Part shown: positions 25,730 to 33,889 of the stretch, one piece after another
Layout: each line of letters opens with the position of its first letter
Position numbering within the stretch: the first letter of the stretch is position 1
Source: JABWBD01 sp040768665
GTDB taxonomy: Bacteria > Planctomycetota > Planctomycetia > Pirellulales > Thermoguttaceae
Direction of reading: 5' to 3'
Assembly: GCA_040768665.1 (NCBI GenBank)
Contig: JAXGMN010000038.1
Span: 67,192 to 131,191 of the forward strand
Length of the DNA stretch: 64,000 bases
Notes under the pieces: generated by a model
The model's database searches: none
What the model was told of the DNA's origin: nothing
The model's input: only the letters and a program-made list of their open reading frames with translations
Position numbers and translations under genes: made by a program

Positions 25730-25783
25730 CTTGGCGTTGAATATGCGAACCATCGGAGCCGGGCTTACCACAACGCCAAGCAG
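25730..25783. repeat. 12-bp-stem hairpin upstream of the SHOCT-like gene
   Basis: TGCTTGGCGTTG (25730-25741) and CAACGCCAAGCA (25772-25783) are perfect reverse complements, 30 bases apart. They lie in the 269-base gap between the sulfatase and the small SHOCT-like gene, in which I see no other feature. It has no T-run. Its role is unknown. Confidence 0.5.
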
Positions 25784-25873
25784 CCAATTCGGCCGCCCCT
25801 CTTGCGGCGATCCCAATATTGGGTATGCTATTGGGCGTTGGGGGGATTCAGCGCGGGCAAAAGGAGAACGAAC

Positions 25874-26140
25874 GTGAAAAGAGACGAGATCCTCAAGCAG
25901 CTCGCCTCCGGCGAACTCGCAGTCGACGAGGCCGACAAGCTCCTGTCGCAGTTGGAAACCCGCAAGCCCGGCACTCTCTACTGCAAGGTCAGCGAGAAGG
26001 GGGCCATCAGCGTTTACGGGCTTCAGCGGATGCCGGTTACCCTCTACGTCGAACAATGGGAGCGGCTGCTCGATTTCTCAGACCAGATCCGCGAGTTCAT
26101 CCAGGAACACAGCGGCGAACTCAAGCGGAAAGAGAAGTAG
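25874..26140 (+). CDS. SHOCT-like small protein
   Basis: This 88-aa cytosolic protein starts at GTG 25874, preceded by AAGGAG at a spacing of seven bases. The longer open frame upstream has no conserved character. The N-terminal segment KRDEILKQLASGELAVDEADKLLSQLE is a SHOCT-like short helical motif (a run of the type 'ILKLLAEGKISEEEAEKLL'), often seen as an oligomerisation or membrane-partner segment in PVC and Gram-positive proteins. The C-terminal half contains a small beta hairpin (GAISVYGLQRMPVTLYVEQW) and an acidic helix. It converges on the SH3 gene with one base between the stops. Confidence 0.75.
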   Translation: MKRDEILKQLASGELAVDEADKLLSQLETRKPGTLYCKVSEKGAISVYGLQRMPVTLYVEQWERLLDFSDQIREFIQEHSGELKRKEK

Positions 26141-26141
26141 G

Positions 26142-27506
26142 TCAGCGAAGCGTGCTCTGCTGGACCGGAGTGACGTGCTTCGCGGTGACGTGCGTCGTTT
26201 TTTGATCCGGCAAGTACCCGCGGATGCCGTTGATGCCGATCTGTTTGCCAACGTAATACTGGAGATTGACTCCGGGAGCCGGGGTGACAAAACACTGTAC
26301 GGCTCCTCGTTCGTCCTTCAGCGCATACTGGGGCGCCCCCAGCGACGCGGGCACAACCCGAGCAAGCCGGCCGACGCCGTCGAAACGGCCGGCTGCTGCC
26401 TGCTGCCCCTGGGGCGCAGCCTCGGCTCGATTGCGGCGGACCGCGGCAAGCCGGCGATTGTCGTGTTCGGTATGGATTCGGGCTGCGGCAAGCGATTCAT
26501 GACGTTCGCGAAGCTCCTGGGCTTGTCGAATCCGGCTTAGCAGCAGGCGAGCGCGGCCTCGCTCCAGGGCCGTTTCCGCCCCGGCAACCAGCGTCTCCGC
26601 GCGGACCTCCAGGCCGTCGCACCGCCAGACCGATGGTTCCTCGGCCATCATGACCGACAGGGCCATGTTGATCTCGTCCAGCTCGGCCTGGAATTCTTCC
26701 GGCGAGATGCGGCGAATCTGCGGCGGTTCCGGTTCCCCGGGCCGGGCCTCGACGAACCGCTGAGCGTAGCCGCCGTCGGCTTCCGCTGAAAGCGGCGGCA
26801 ACGAAGTACCGCTCGCCTCGTGAACAGGCGCCGAGTATTGCATTGTCGCGGCCTCGGGCGCGATCCGTGGCGCAGGTTCCTCCTCGACAGGCGCCATCTC
26901 CTCCGTTACCAGGGTTGGAATCCGCACTGCCATGGACGGGCTTTCGGCGGTTGGCGAATCCTGCTGGATCAACGGACTCGTTCCCGGCTGCACCTTCCGA
27001 ATTCCGTCATGCGGATACTGGGCGTCGACAAACTTTCCGGACACCCATCGGAACTCGCCCGCCGGCGGCGCAATCTTGTACCAGGTGGCCGACTCGGCGT
27101 CTCCCTCGATCTGTTTGGTTTCCAGGACTTCAACGAGCTCGCCTCGCTCGAGCCGAACCTGGATCACGTCGCGGATGTCGCTGAATTGGCTCCCCACGCG
27201 CGCGGCCACCCTGTCGCCGGTTATCGTGCCGAGACCGGCCTTCTCGAGCTTCATGAATCGGCTCGATACCCAGGCGAAGCTGCCCTCCGGCGGTCGAATG
27301 GCGTACCAGCCGCCCGGGTCGTGGCGATGGACCTCGATCTCCGCGCCGGCCTGGAGCTTGTCGGTCGGGTAGTAGTTGTTGCCCGGTCCGCTGCGAACGT
27401 AGACGCCGTTCGACGTGACATAAGCCTTATAGGGAAACGATGGAGGTGCGGCGGCAGCCGCCGATCCCGCTGCGAACACGACCACCAGGGCAAAACGCAG
27501 GTGCAT
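26142..27506 (-). CDS. Secreted protein with two bacterial SH3 domains and a helical C-terminal half
   Basis: ATG 27506 is preceded by GGGAGGCG and begins a signal peptide (MHLRFALVVVFAAGSAAAAA). Two SH3b-type repeats follow: VTSNGVYVRSGPGNNYYPT through FAWVSSRFMKL (residues about 28-95) and VAARVGSQFSDIRDVIQVRL through WVSGKFVDA (about 100-170). SH3b domains bind cell-wall peptides or proteins. A proline/glutamate-rich spacer leads to a charged helical region likely to form a coiled coil (EFQAELDEINMALSVMMAEE, LERGRARLLLSRIRQAQELR). The last part (AVQCFVTPAPGVNLQYYVGKQIGINGIRGY) is a small beta domain. The function is an envelope role, otherwise unknown. It is divergent from leuS. Confidence 0.82.
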   Translation of the reverse strand: MHLRFALVVVFAAGSAAAAAPPSFPYKAYVTSNGVYVRSGPGNNYYPTDKLQAGAEIEVHRHDPGGWYAIRPPEGSFAWVSSRFMKLEKAGLGTITGDRVAARVGSQFSDIRDVIQVRLERGELVEVLETKQIEGDAESATWYKIAPPAGEFRWVSGKFVDAQYPHDGIRKVQPGTSPLIQQDSPTAESPSMAVRIPTLVTEEMAPVEEEPAPRIAPEAATMQYSAPVHEASGTSLPPLSAEADGGYAQRFVEARPGEPEPPQIRRISPEEFQAELDEINMALSVMMAEEPSVWRCDGLEVRAETLVAGAETALERGRARLLLSRIRQAQELRERHESLAAARIHTEHDNRRLAAVRRNRAEAAPQGQQAAAGRFDGVGRLARVVPASLGAPQYALKDERGAVQCFVTPAPGVNLQYYVGKQIGINGIRGYLPDQKTTHVTAKHVTPVQQSTLR

Positions 27507-27586
27507 GAAAACGCCTCCCGGGTCTGGTAGCTCCCGAATGCCGCGCTGGTTGTTATCCACCAATCCGCGCCAAGCTGGGGAACCTT

Positions 27587-27674
27587 TGGCCCCTGCCGCA
27601 TGAGTCGGCAGGGGGCCGGAACTGCATTGGGAGAACCTTGGACCGAAATCGTTACAAACCGCAGGCTTGTAACG
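27587..27674. repeat. Two small hairpins upstream of the SH3 gene
   Basis: The first (about 27589-27618) pairs GGCCCCTGCCG with CGGCAGGGGGCC around CATGAGT, like the CCCCTGCC hairpins near nuoF. The second (27650-27674) pairs CGTTACAA with TTGTAACG around ACCGCAGGC. Both lie in the 405-base divergent region between the SH3-domain gene and leuS (27507-27911). Confidence 0.55.
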
Positions 27675-27778
27675 CAAATGGCCGTCCGACTCAAGGGCAA
27701 TTGGGCCTTGGCCGACCCCCACAGCAAGCAGTAGAATCATCGTTTGTTCCGATCTGCGCACCGAGACTGTCGGCGGCC

Positions 27779-27878
27779 TGACAAAGAAGGGGGTATGAAC
27801 CCAACGGAATAGCGGGTGATTGGGACGGAAGGTCCAAGTTTCCGCGGAGCTGGTCCCCCGTTTTCATCACCCCAGACC
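27779..27878. repeat. Palindromic element in the leuS 5' region
   Basis: The right part GGTCCCCCGTTTTCATCACC (followed by CCAGACC) ends 33 bases before the leuS ATG. It matches the right end of the element directly upstream of the metal-binding lipoprotein gene (GTCCCCTTTTTCATTACCCC at 40992-41011, then AGTCC). The left part GACAAAGAAGGGGGTATGAA is its weak inverted partner. It lies in the presumed 5' leader. Confidence 0.55.
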
Positions 27879-27911
27879 GTCGAGCTGTTCAAAATCTTCG
27901 AGTGGAATGCT

Positions 27912-30779
27912 ATGCCTCGTTACAACCCGTCCGTGATCGAACCGAAATGGCAGAAGTACTGGGAAGAGAACCGCACGTTTACCGCCCCGCGGCTTCCCTC
28001 GGGCGAGAAGATGTACGTGTTGGACATGTTCCCGTACCCTAGCGGAGAGGGGCTTCATGTTGGTCATCCGGAAGGATATACGGCAACGGACATCGTCTGC
28101 CGCTACCAGCGGATGCTGGGCCGCAGCGTGATGCACCCGATGGGGTGGGACGCCTTCGGGCTGCCCGCGGAGCAGCACGCCAAGAAAACCGGCACCCATC
28201 CCCGCGTTACCACCGAGCGGAATATTGCGAACTTCCGCCGCCAGTTGAAGATGATCGGCTTCAGCTACGACTGGTCTCGCGAGGTAGCGACCACGGATCC
28301 CGACTATTTCCGCTGGACCCAGACCATCTTTCTTGTGCTATTCGACACCTGGTACGATGCGGACCAGCAGCGTGGGCGGCCGATCTCAGAGCTGCCGATT
28401 CCCGCCGACGTGAAGGCAAAAGGCGACGCAGCCGTGCGCCGCTATCAGGACGATCATCGGCTCGCTTATCAGCTTGAAGCGCCGGTCAACTGGTGCCCGG
28501 CGTTGGGCACGGTCCTGGCGAACGAGGAGGTGGTCGGCGGCGTGAGTGAGCGCGGCGGCCATCCGGTGATGCGGCTCCCCATGCGGCAATGGATGCTGCG
28601 GATCACCTCCTATGCCGACCGGCTCGAGAGCGACCTCGACCTGCTGGACTGGTCGGATAGCATCAAGAGCTTGCAGCGGAACTGGATCGGCCGCAGTGTC
28701 GGGGCGGAAGTCGATTTCTTCATCGGCCGCGAGCAGACTTCCGACGGCATGCCGTTGGCCGAGCAGTTGGAAGAGTGGATGGTAGCGCGGATCGACAACG
28801 GCTATCCCCGCAAGCCGGGCGACGACGTGTTGCGGATCTACACCACGCGTCCCGACACGCTCTTCGGCGCGACGTACATGGTGATCGCTCCGGAACACCC
28901 GTTCGTCGATCGGCTGAGCATGCCCGATCTGGCGCACGAGGTGCGGGCGTACTGCGACCGGGCCGCGCGCAAAAGCGACCTGGATCGCACCGATCTGTCC
29001 AAGGAGAAGACGGGGGTATTCACCGGTTCGTACGCGGTGAACCCGGTCAACGGCAAGGCGATTCCGATCTGGGTGGCCGACTATGTCCTGATCAGCTACG
29101 GTACCGGCGCGATCATGGCGGTGCCGGCCCACGACACGCGCGACTTCGAATTCGCCAAGAGATTTGATTTACCGATCGTGCCCGTGGTCGATCCGGGCGT
29201 GCGCGAAGGAGTGGACCGCGAGGCCGTGCTCAACGGCCAATTCGCCTTCACGGAGGAGGGCGCCGCGATCAATTCGAGCCGATTCAACGGGCTCACGACG
29301 CCCGAATTCAAGAAGGCGATCACCGACGATCTGGCCAACAAGGGGATGGGCCGCACGGCGGTCAATTACCGCCTCCGCGATTGGCTCTTCAGCCGCCAGC
29401 ATTTCTGGGGCGAGCCCTTCCCGATCCTTCACGAGTTGGATTCCCGGGGCGAGCCGACAGGGCTGACACGAGCGCTGGCCCCGGAAGATCTTCCCGTCGA
29501 CCTGCCGGAGAAGATGATGTTCGACGTCGCCCACGACCGCCCCGAACCGCCGCTGGAGCAAGCGCCGGAGTCGTGGCTCTACGTCACGCTGGACGGCAAG
29601 CGGTACAAGCGCGAGACGAACACGATGCCGCAGTGGGCCGGGTCGTGCTGGTACTACCTTCGTTTCCTCGACCCCAAGAACGACAAGGCCCTGGTCGATC
29701 CGGCCATTGAAAAGGCCTGGATGCCGGTCGACCTGTATGTCGGCGGCGCGGAGCATGCCGTCCTGCACCTGCTCTATGCCCGTTTCTGGCACAAGGTGCT
29801 CCACGACTGCGGCTATGTCAGCAGCCCCGAGCCGTTTATTAAGTTGGTGAATCAGGGCATGATCCTCGGCGAGATGGAATTCACCGGCTACAGGACGAAA
29901 TCGGGAAGGATGATCTCCGCCGGCGAGGTCAAAGAGGCCGTGGAAGGGGGGTACGTGGTCAAAGCGACCGGCGAGTCCGTCGAATCCGTGAAACTCCAGC
30001 CGGACCAGGTCGAGAAGCAGGGCGACGCCTTTGTCCTGAAAGGCGAGCCCGCGATCCGCGTGGAGAGCCGGGCCTACAAGATGTCCAAGAGCCGCGGCAA
30101 CGTGGTCAATCCCGACGAAGTGGTGAAAGACTACGGCGCCGATTCGCTCAGACTTTACGAGATGTTCATGGGCCCCTTGGAAGCCGTCAAACCGTGGAGC
30201 ATGGAGGGAGTCAACGGCGTGCGTGGTTTCCTGGACCGCGTATGGAGGATGATCCTCGACGAACGTGCCGAGGAGCTGCGACTGAACTCGGCGGTTCAGG
30301 ACGTCGTGCCCAGCGAGGAGCAGAACCGGGTCGTCCATCGCACGATCAAGGCGGTCACGGACGATCTGAATCAGATGGCCTTCAACACGGCCATCGCGCG
30401 GATGATGGAATTCACCAACTACTTCCTCAAAGAAGATCCCCGCCCGAAGGCGGCGATGGAGGCGCTCGTTCTCCTCCTTGCGCCCTACGCTCCGCATCTC
30501 TGCGAGGAATTGTGGCGTGTGCTGGGCCACAGCGATACCCTGGCCTACGAACCCTGGCCGGCCTACGAGGAAGAGGCGATTCACGAGTCGACCGTCGAAA
30601 TCCCGGTCCAGGTCAACGGCAAGCTCCGCGCGAAGATCCAGGTCCCCGCCGGCGCCGACCGGGACGTGCTCGAGTCGTCGGCGCGTGAGAGCGACCGTGT
30701 TGCCGAGTGGTTGGCCGGCAAGCAGATCGTCAAGACGATCGTCGTTCCGGGGCGGATGGTGAACTTTGTCGTTAAATGA
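27912..30779 (+). CDS. leuS: Leucyl-tRNA synthetase
   Basis: This class I aminoacyl-tRNA synthetase charges tRNA-Leu. The start MPRYNPSVIEPKWQKYW at ATG 27912 fits the family N-terminus. The HIGH motif reads HVGH (FPYPSGEGLHVGHPEGYTATD). The CP1 editing domain contains TTRPDTLFGATYMVIAPEH and the GTGAIMAVPAHDTRDFEF block, including the conserved discriminator aspartate. The catalytic KMSKS loop is intact (RAYKMSKSRGNVVNPDEVV). The anticodon-binding and C-terminal domains follow. At 955 aa it is longer than E. coli LeuS (860), partly through an insert before KMSKS (EFTGYRTKSGRMISAGEVKE onward), a variable leucine-specific region in this family. Identification is certain. Confidence 0.98.
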   Translation: MPRYNPSVIEPKWQKYWEENRTFTAPRLPSGEKMYVLDMFPYPSGEGLHVGHPEGYTATDIVCRYQRMLGRSVMHPMGWDAFGLPAEQHAKKTGTHPRVTTERNIANFRRQLKMIGFSYDWSREVATTDPDYFRWTQTIFLVLFDTWYDADQQRGRPISELPIPADVKAKGDAAVRRYQDDHRLAYQLEAPVNWCPALGTVLANEEVVGGVSERGGHPVMRLPMRQWMLRITSYADRLESDLDLLDWSDSIKSLQRNWIGRSVGAEVDFFIGREQTSDGMPLAEQLEEWMVARIDNGYPRKPGDDVLRIYTTRPDTLFGATYMVIAPEHPFVDRLSMPDLAHEVRAYCDRAARKSDLDRTDLSKEKTGVFTGSYAVNPVNGKAIPIWVADYVLISYGTGAIMAVPAHDTRDFEFAKRFDLPIVPVVDPGVREGVDREAVLNGQFAFTEEGAAINSSRFNGLTTPEFKKAITDDLANKGMGRTAVNYRLRDWLFSRQHFWGEPFPILHELDSRGEPTGLTRALAPEDLPVDLPEKMMFDVAHDRPEPPLEQAPESWLYVTLDGKRYKRETNTMPQWAGSCWYYLRFLDPKNDKALVDPAIEKAWMPVDLYVGGAEHAVLHLLYARFWHKVLHDCGYVSSPEPFIKLVNQGMILGEMEFTGYRTKSGRMISAGEVKEAVEGGYVVKATGESVESVKLQPDQVEKQGDAFVLKGEPAIRVESRAYKMSKSRGNVVNPDEVVKDYGADSLRLYEMFMGPLEAVKPWSMEGVNGVRGFLDRVWRMILDERAEELRLNSAVQDVVPSEEQNRVVHRTIKAVTDDLNQMAFNTAIARMMEFTNYFLKEDPRPKAAMEALVLLLAPYAPHLCEELWRVLGHSDTLAYEPWPAYEEEAIHESTVEIPVQVNGKLRAKIQVPAGADRDVLESSARESDRVAEWLAGKQIVKTIVVPGRMVNFVVK

Positions 30780-30786
30780 CCCCGAC

Positions 30787-30817
30787 CAGCCCGGCTGCTT
30801 CCGGCAGCCCGGCTGCT
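30787..30817. repeat. CAGCCCGGCTGCTTCCGG repeat after leuS
   Basis: CAGCCCGGCTGCTTCCGGCA is followed by another GCCCGGCTGC copy. The first 16 bases match the 5' half of the palindrome at 32376-32405. It lies eight bases after the leuS stop. It is palindrome-forming but has no T-run, so a terminator role is uncertain. Confidence 0.55.
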
Positions 30818-30947
30818 GGATGAACGGCGTGGTTGCGCATATCTTTTTCCTATATTGCGGACATTCTCCATTCTCTCTTGACCCGCGCGGCCCCGATCGA
30901 TTACAAGACGCCGTAATTTCTCTTCGATTTGCGGCGGAGCTGCAACG

Positions 30948-32336
30948 ATGTATCGTCGGCACGGGAACAAACTCAGCGTGGTCTTTCTGGCATGCGATCT
31001 GGCGGTAACGGCGATCGCCTGGACCGGGGCCTATCTGGTGCGTTTCGCCTGGCTCCCCTCGCCCGACGGAGTGCCCGACAGCCACCTGATGCTTCGGGCT
31101 CTCCCATTGGTGTTGCTTCTGGCGGCGGTAAGCTATCGGCTCTGCGGTCTGTACGAGGTGCATCGCCTGCGGGAGTTGCCCCGGGAGTTGGGCACGGTAT
31201 GTCGCGCGAGCGGTCTGCTGTTCGTCCTGGCGGTGACAATCGCCTTCTATCGCCGGGACCTGTACGAATCGCGATTGGCGCTAGCCCTGTTCTTTGCCTT
31301 CAACGCTGCCGGGCTGACTGCCGCACGGCGCTTGATCTGGCACGCGTTGAAGTACTTGCGCGGCAAGGGGCTGAACTACGGACGCGCGTTGATCGTCGGC
31401 ACCGGCCGCACCGGCCGGCTGGTTGCCAGGACGATCGCGAACAATAGTTGGACCGGCCTGGAGGCGGTCGGCTTCGTGGACAACCCCGGCAAGCTGGAGC
31501 CGACGCTTCTGCCGCGTCTGGGCACCGTTGGCGAGATCGATCGGATTGTCGAGGAGAACGACATCGACCACGTGTTCGTCGCGTTGCCGTTGTCGCGTTC
31601 GGGCGAGTTGCCCGAGGTGTATCGCGCCCTGTCCAATCTGCTCGTCGAGGTCCAACTCGTGCCCGACGTCCCTGACCTGGCCGGCATGCGGCTGCGGATG
31701 CTCGAGATCGACGACGTCGCCTTCCTGAGCCTCCGCCGCAACCCACACTTCGGGTGGGCCAACATGGCGAAGCGCGCGATGGATCTCGCGGTAGCCGGGG
31801 CGGCGCTCATCCTCCTTGCCCCACTCATGGCCGCGTTGGCCGCGGCCGTCAAGCTCACCAGTCGCGGCCCCGTCTTTTACCGCCAGGGGCGTGCGGGCCT
31901 CGGCGGGCGGACCTTTCAGATGCTCAAGTTCCGCAGTATGCGGATCGACGCCGAGCAGCAAACCGGCCCCGTGTGGGCGGTCCGCGACGACGACCGCTGC
32001 ACCCCGATCGGCCGCTTCATGCGGCGCTGGAGCCTGGACGAGCTGCCGCAGTTGTTCAACGTGCTGGCCGGCGACATGAGCCTCGTAGGACCGCGGCCGG
32101 AGCGCGGCGTCTTCGTCGAGAAGTTTCGCCACCAGATCCCCAACTACACCCAGCGCCACCAGGTGAAGGCCGGCATGACCGGTTGGGCCCAGGTCCACGG
32201 CTGGCGCGGCAACACGTCGCTGCGGCACCGCGTGCAATGCGATCTCTACTACATCGCCAACTGGTCGCTGGGCCTCGACCTCCAGATTCTTGCGATGACT
32301 CTGTGGTGCGGCCTGCGTCACCGGAACGCCTACTAA
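30948..32336 (+). CDS. Undecaprenyl-phosphate sugar phosphotransferase (WcaJ/polyisoprenyl-phosphate glycosyltransferase type)
   Basis: The enzyme transfers a hexose-1-phosphate from a nucleotide sugar to undecaprenyl phosphate, starting exopolysaccharide or O-antigen units. The protein (462 aa) has four N-terminal transmembrane helices (residues about 9-115), a Rossmann-like CoA-binding segment (ALIVGTGRTGRLVARTIANN), a fifth hydrophobic segment (MDLAVAGAALILLAPLMA) and the catalytic bacterial sugar-transferase domain. The latter has KLTSRGPVFYRQGRAGLGG, FQMLKFRSMR, RRWSLDELPQLFNVL, GDMSLVGPRPE and KAGMTGWAQVHGWRG, all diagnostic. GGAG lies seven bases before ATG 30948. It stands alone, so the polysaccharide it serves cannot be named. 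Confidence 0.93.
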   Translation: MYRRHGNKLSVVFLACDLAVTAIAWTGAYLVRFAWLPSPDGVPDSHLMLRALPLVLLLAAVSYRLCGLYEVHRLRELPRELGTVCRASGLLFVLAVTIAFYRRDLYESRLALALFFAFNAAGLTAARRLIWHALKYLRGKGLNYGRALIVGTGRTGRLVARTIANNSWTGLEAVGFVDNPGKLEPTLLPRLGTVGEIDRIVEENDIDHVFVALPLSRSGELPEVYRALSNLLVEVQLVPDVPDLAGMRLRMLEIDDVAFLSLRRNPHFGWANMAKRAMDLAVAGAALILLAPLMAALAAAVKLTSRGPVFYRQGRAGLGGRTFQMLKFRSMRIDAEQQTGPVWAVRDDDRCTPIGRFMRRWSLDELPQLFNVLAGDMSLVGPRPERGVFVEKFRHQIPNYTQRHQVKAGMTGWAQVHGWRGNTSLRHRVQCDLYYIANWSLGLDLQILAMTLWCGLRHRNAY

Positions 32337-32375
32337 GGCGTGTGGCAGATGATCGCATCCCCTCACGATTGCCAT

Positions 32376-32405
32376 CAGCCCGGCTGCTTCCGAGCAGCCG
32401 GGCTG
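32376..32405. repeat. 30-bp perfect palindrome after the sugar transferase
   Basis: CAGCCCGGCTGC and GCAGCCGGGCTG are perfect reverse complements with the loop TTCCGA. It lies 40 bases after the stop codon. It could end transcription or block exonucleases, but it has no following T-run, and a relative lies after leuS, so it is also an interspersed repeat. I see nothing else in 32406-32627 apart from the ribosome binding site of the next gene. Confidence 0.7.
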
Positions 32406-32627
32406 ATATCCGGGTATAAGACGCGGCCTCCTACCTACGTTCTCTGCGGCTAGTCGCTCAACGCATCCGCTCACAGCCTGGCGAACCGGAGGACGCTGCC
32501 GGTCAATTCGCCGGAAAACCGAGATCCGTTTGAATCCGGAAGAAATCAGCGAGCGAATAACACCGCACGTAGGCAAATTCACGCGGCGATAACGATGCCG
32601 CGTACCACCCACTTCAAGGAGATCGGG

Positions 32628-33134
32628 ATGACGCGTTTAGGATTCGGATTGGCTGTGGTCGTGTTGGGCCTGTGTGTTTCCTCGGTTCGAGCCGCTGACT
32701 CGTGCTCGGCGACCGCGCACAAACACAAGGACATCGTGGACACCGCTGTGGCGGCGGGCAGCTTCAAGACTCTGGCAGCGGCCCTTGGCGCCGCGGGCCT
32801 TGTGGAGACATTGAAGGGTGAAGGCCCCTTCACCGTCTTCGCCCCCACGGATGCAGCGTTCGCCAAGTTGCCGAGTGGTACGGTGGAAGATCTTCTCAAG
32901 CCTGAAAACAAGGAAAAGCTGGTGAAGATCTTGACGTACCATGTTGTGCCCGGCAAGGTTACGGCTGCAAACGTCGTCAAGCTGACGAAAGCCAAGACCG
33001 TCGAGGGATCGGAGGCGAAGATCACCGCCAACAGTGGCAAAGTGATGATTGACAACGCAAATGTCGTGAAGGCCGACATTGCGGCTTCCAATGGCGTGAT
33101 CCACGTCATTGACGCGGTGATTCTGCCCAACTAA
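32628..33134 (+). CDS. Secreted fasciclin (FAS1) domain protein
   Basis: This 168-aa protein carries a signal peptide (MTRLGFGLAVVVLGLCVSSVRAAD) and one FAS1 domain. The H1 and H2 boxes are recognisable: GPFTVFAPTDAAFAKLP and the end IHVIDAVILPN. The stretch ILTYHVVPGKVTAANVV is the usual YH motif region. FAS1 proteins are adhesion-type extracellular proteins; the function here is unknown. AAGGAG sits just before ATG 32628, so this start is preferred over an upstream in-frame ATG. A strong terminator follows, so the gene forms its own unit. Confidence 0.9.
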   Translation: MTRLGFGLAVVVLGLCVSSVRAADSCSATAHKHKDIVDTAVAAGSFKTLAAALGAAGLVETLKGEGPFTVFAPTDAAFAKLPSGTVEDLLKPENKEKLVKILTYHVVPGKVTAANVVKLTKAKTVEGSEAKITANSGKVMIDNANVVKADIAASNGVIHVIDAVILPN

Positions 33135-33151
33135 ATTAAAGGTTTCGCACT

Positions 33152-33179
33152 TGGGGGGGCCAAGTCGGCCCCCCTTTTT
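33152..33179 (+). terminator. Rho-independent terminator after the fasciclin gene
   Basis: GGGGGGGCC, the loop AAGTC and GGCCCCCC form a GC-only stem, followed directly by TTTTT. It starts about 18 bases after the stop codon. This is the clearest intrinsic terminator in the window. Confidence 0.85.
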
Positions 33180-33206
33180 GTTGCGCTGGGACCTGGGGAT
33201 CGAGGC

Positions 33207-33767
33207 GTGCATCAGACGTTGCTTGAGCGAATTGCCGCCGGCGATCCGGATGCCGTGCAGGAATGCATCGACTGTTACGGCGCTCTGGTCTGGTCACTTG
33301 CCCGCCGTCACTTGAGGCAGCACGCCGACGCGGAAGATGCCGTTCAGGAGGTCTTCATCGAAATCTGGCGAAATGCCGGCCGGTTTGATCCCGCCCGAGG
33401 GTCCGAGGCGACATTCATCACCATGATCTCTCGACGTCGGCTGATCGATCGACAACGCAAACTGGGTCGGACCTCCGTGACCCAAACGATCGTGGAAGAG
33501 CCGGCCGTGGGCTCGGCGACGGAGCAGGAAGAAGTCGACGTTCGAGAGGAGGCGGAACGGGCACGGATTTTCATGGGTCGACTGCGGGCGGAGGAGCGGC
33601 GAGTCCTGGAACTGGGTCTCTTGGAAGGCCTGACCCAGACCGAAATTGCGAAGGTCGCCGACATGCCTCTCGGGACAGTCAAGACACACGCCCGACGGGG
33701 TCTGATGCGCCTTCGCGAAATGCTCGGAGGAGAATTGAACCCGGCTGCAACGGGGAGCGTTCGATGA
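33207..33767 (+). CDS. ECF-type RNA polymerase sigma factor
   Basis: The 186-aa protein has sigma-2 (residues about 18-85: YGALVWSLARRHLRQHADAE, DAVQEVFIEIWRNAGRFDPA) and sigma-4 (about 125-175: ERRVLELGLLEGLTQTEIAKVADMPLGTVKTHARRGLMRLRE). The order and spacing match ECF group factors close to SigK. GTG 33207 is chosen as start; it has only a weak purine stretch upstream. No clear anti-sigma gene follows: the next open frame after the stop is only nine codons. The downstream neighbour is a cobalamin-binding sensor-like protein, which could control it, but this is inferred from position only. Confidence 0.9.
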   Translation: MHQTLLERIAAGDPDAVQECIDCYGALVWSLARRHLRQHADAEDAVQEVFIEIWRNAGRFDPARGSEATFITMISRRRLIDRQRKLGRTSVTQTIVEEPAVGSATEQEEVDVREEAERARIFMGRLRAEERRVLELGLLEGLTQTEIAKVADMPLGTVKTHARRGLMRLREMLGGELNPAATGSVR

Positions 33768-33889
33768 GTGGCTCCTGGGATTGTCCGATATGAAGCTGCG
33801 TCGCGGACGCGGGAAGCGGGCGGGCGATTTTGCCCCGCAACTGGATAAGGAATAAGCGCACTTCCGATCACATTTCCGTTAGGCGAATC

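Noticed and set aside
30787..30817. Intrinsic terminator of leuS
   Set aside because: No T-run follows, and it is a truncated copy of a repeat at 32376.
33764..33793. Anti-sigma factor downstream of the ECF sigma gene
   Set aside because: The open frame has only nine codons and no domain.
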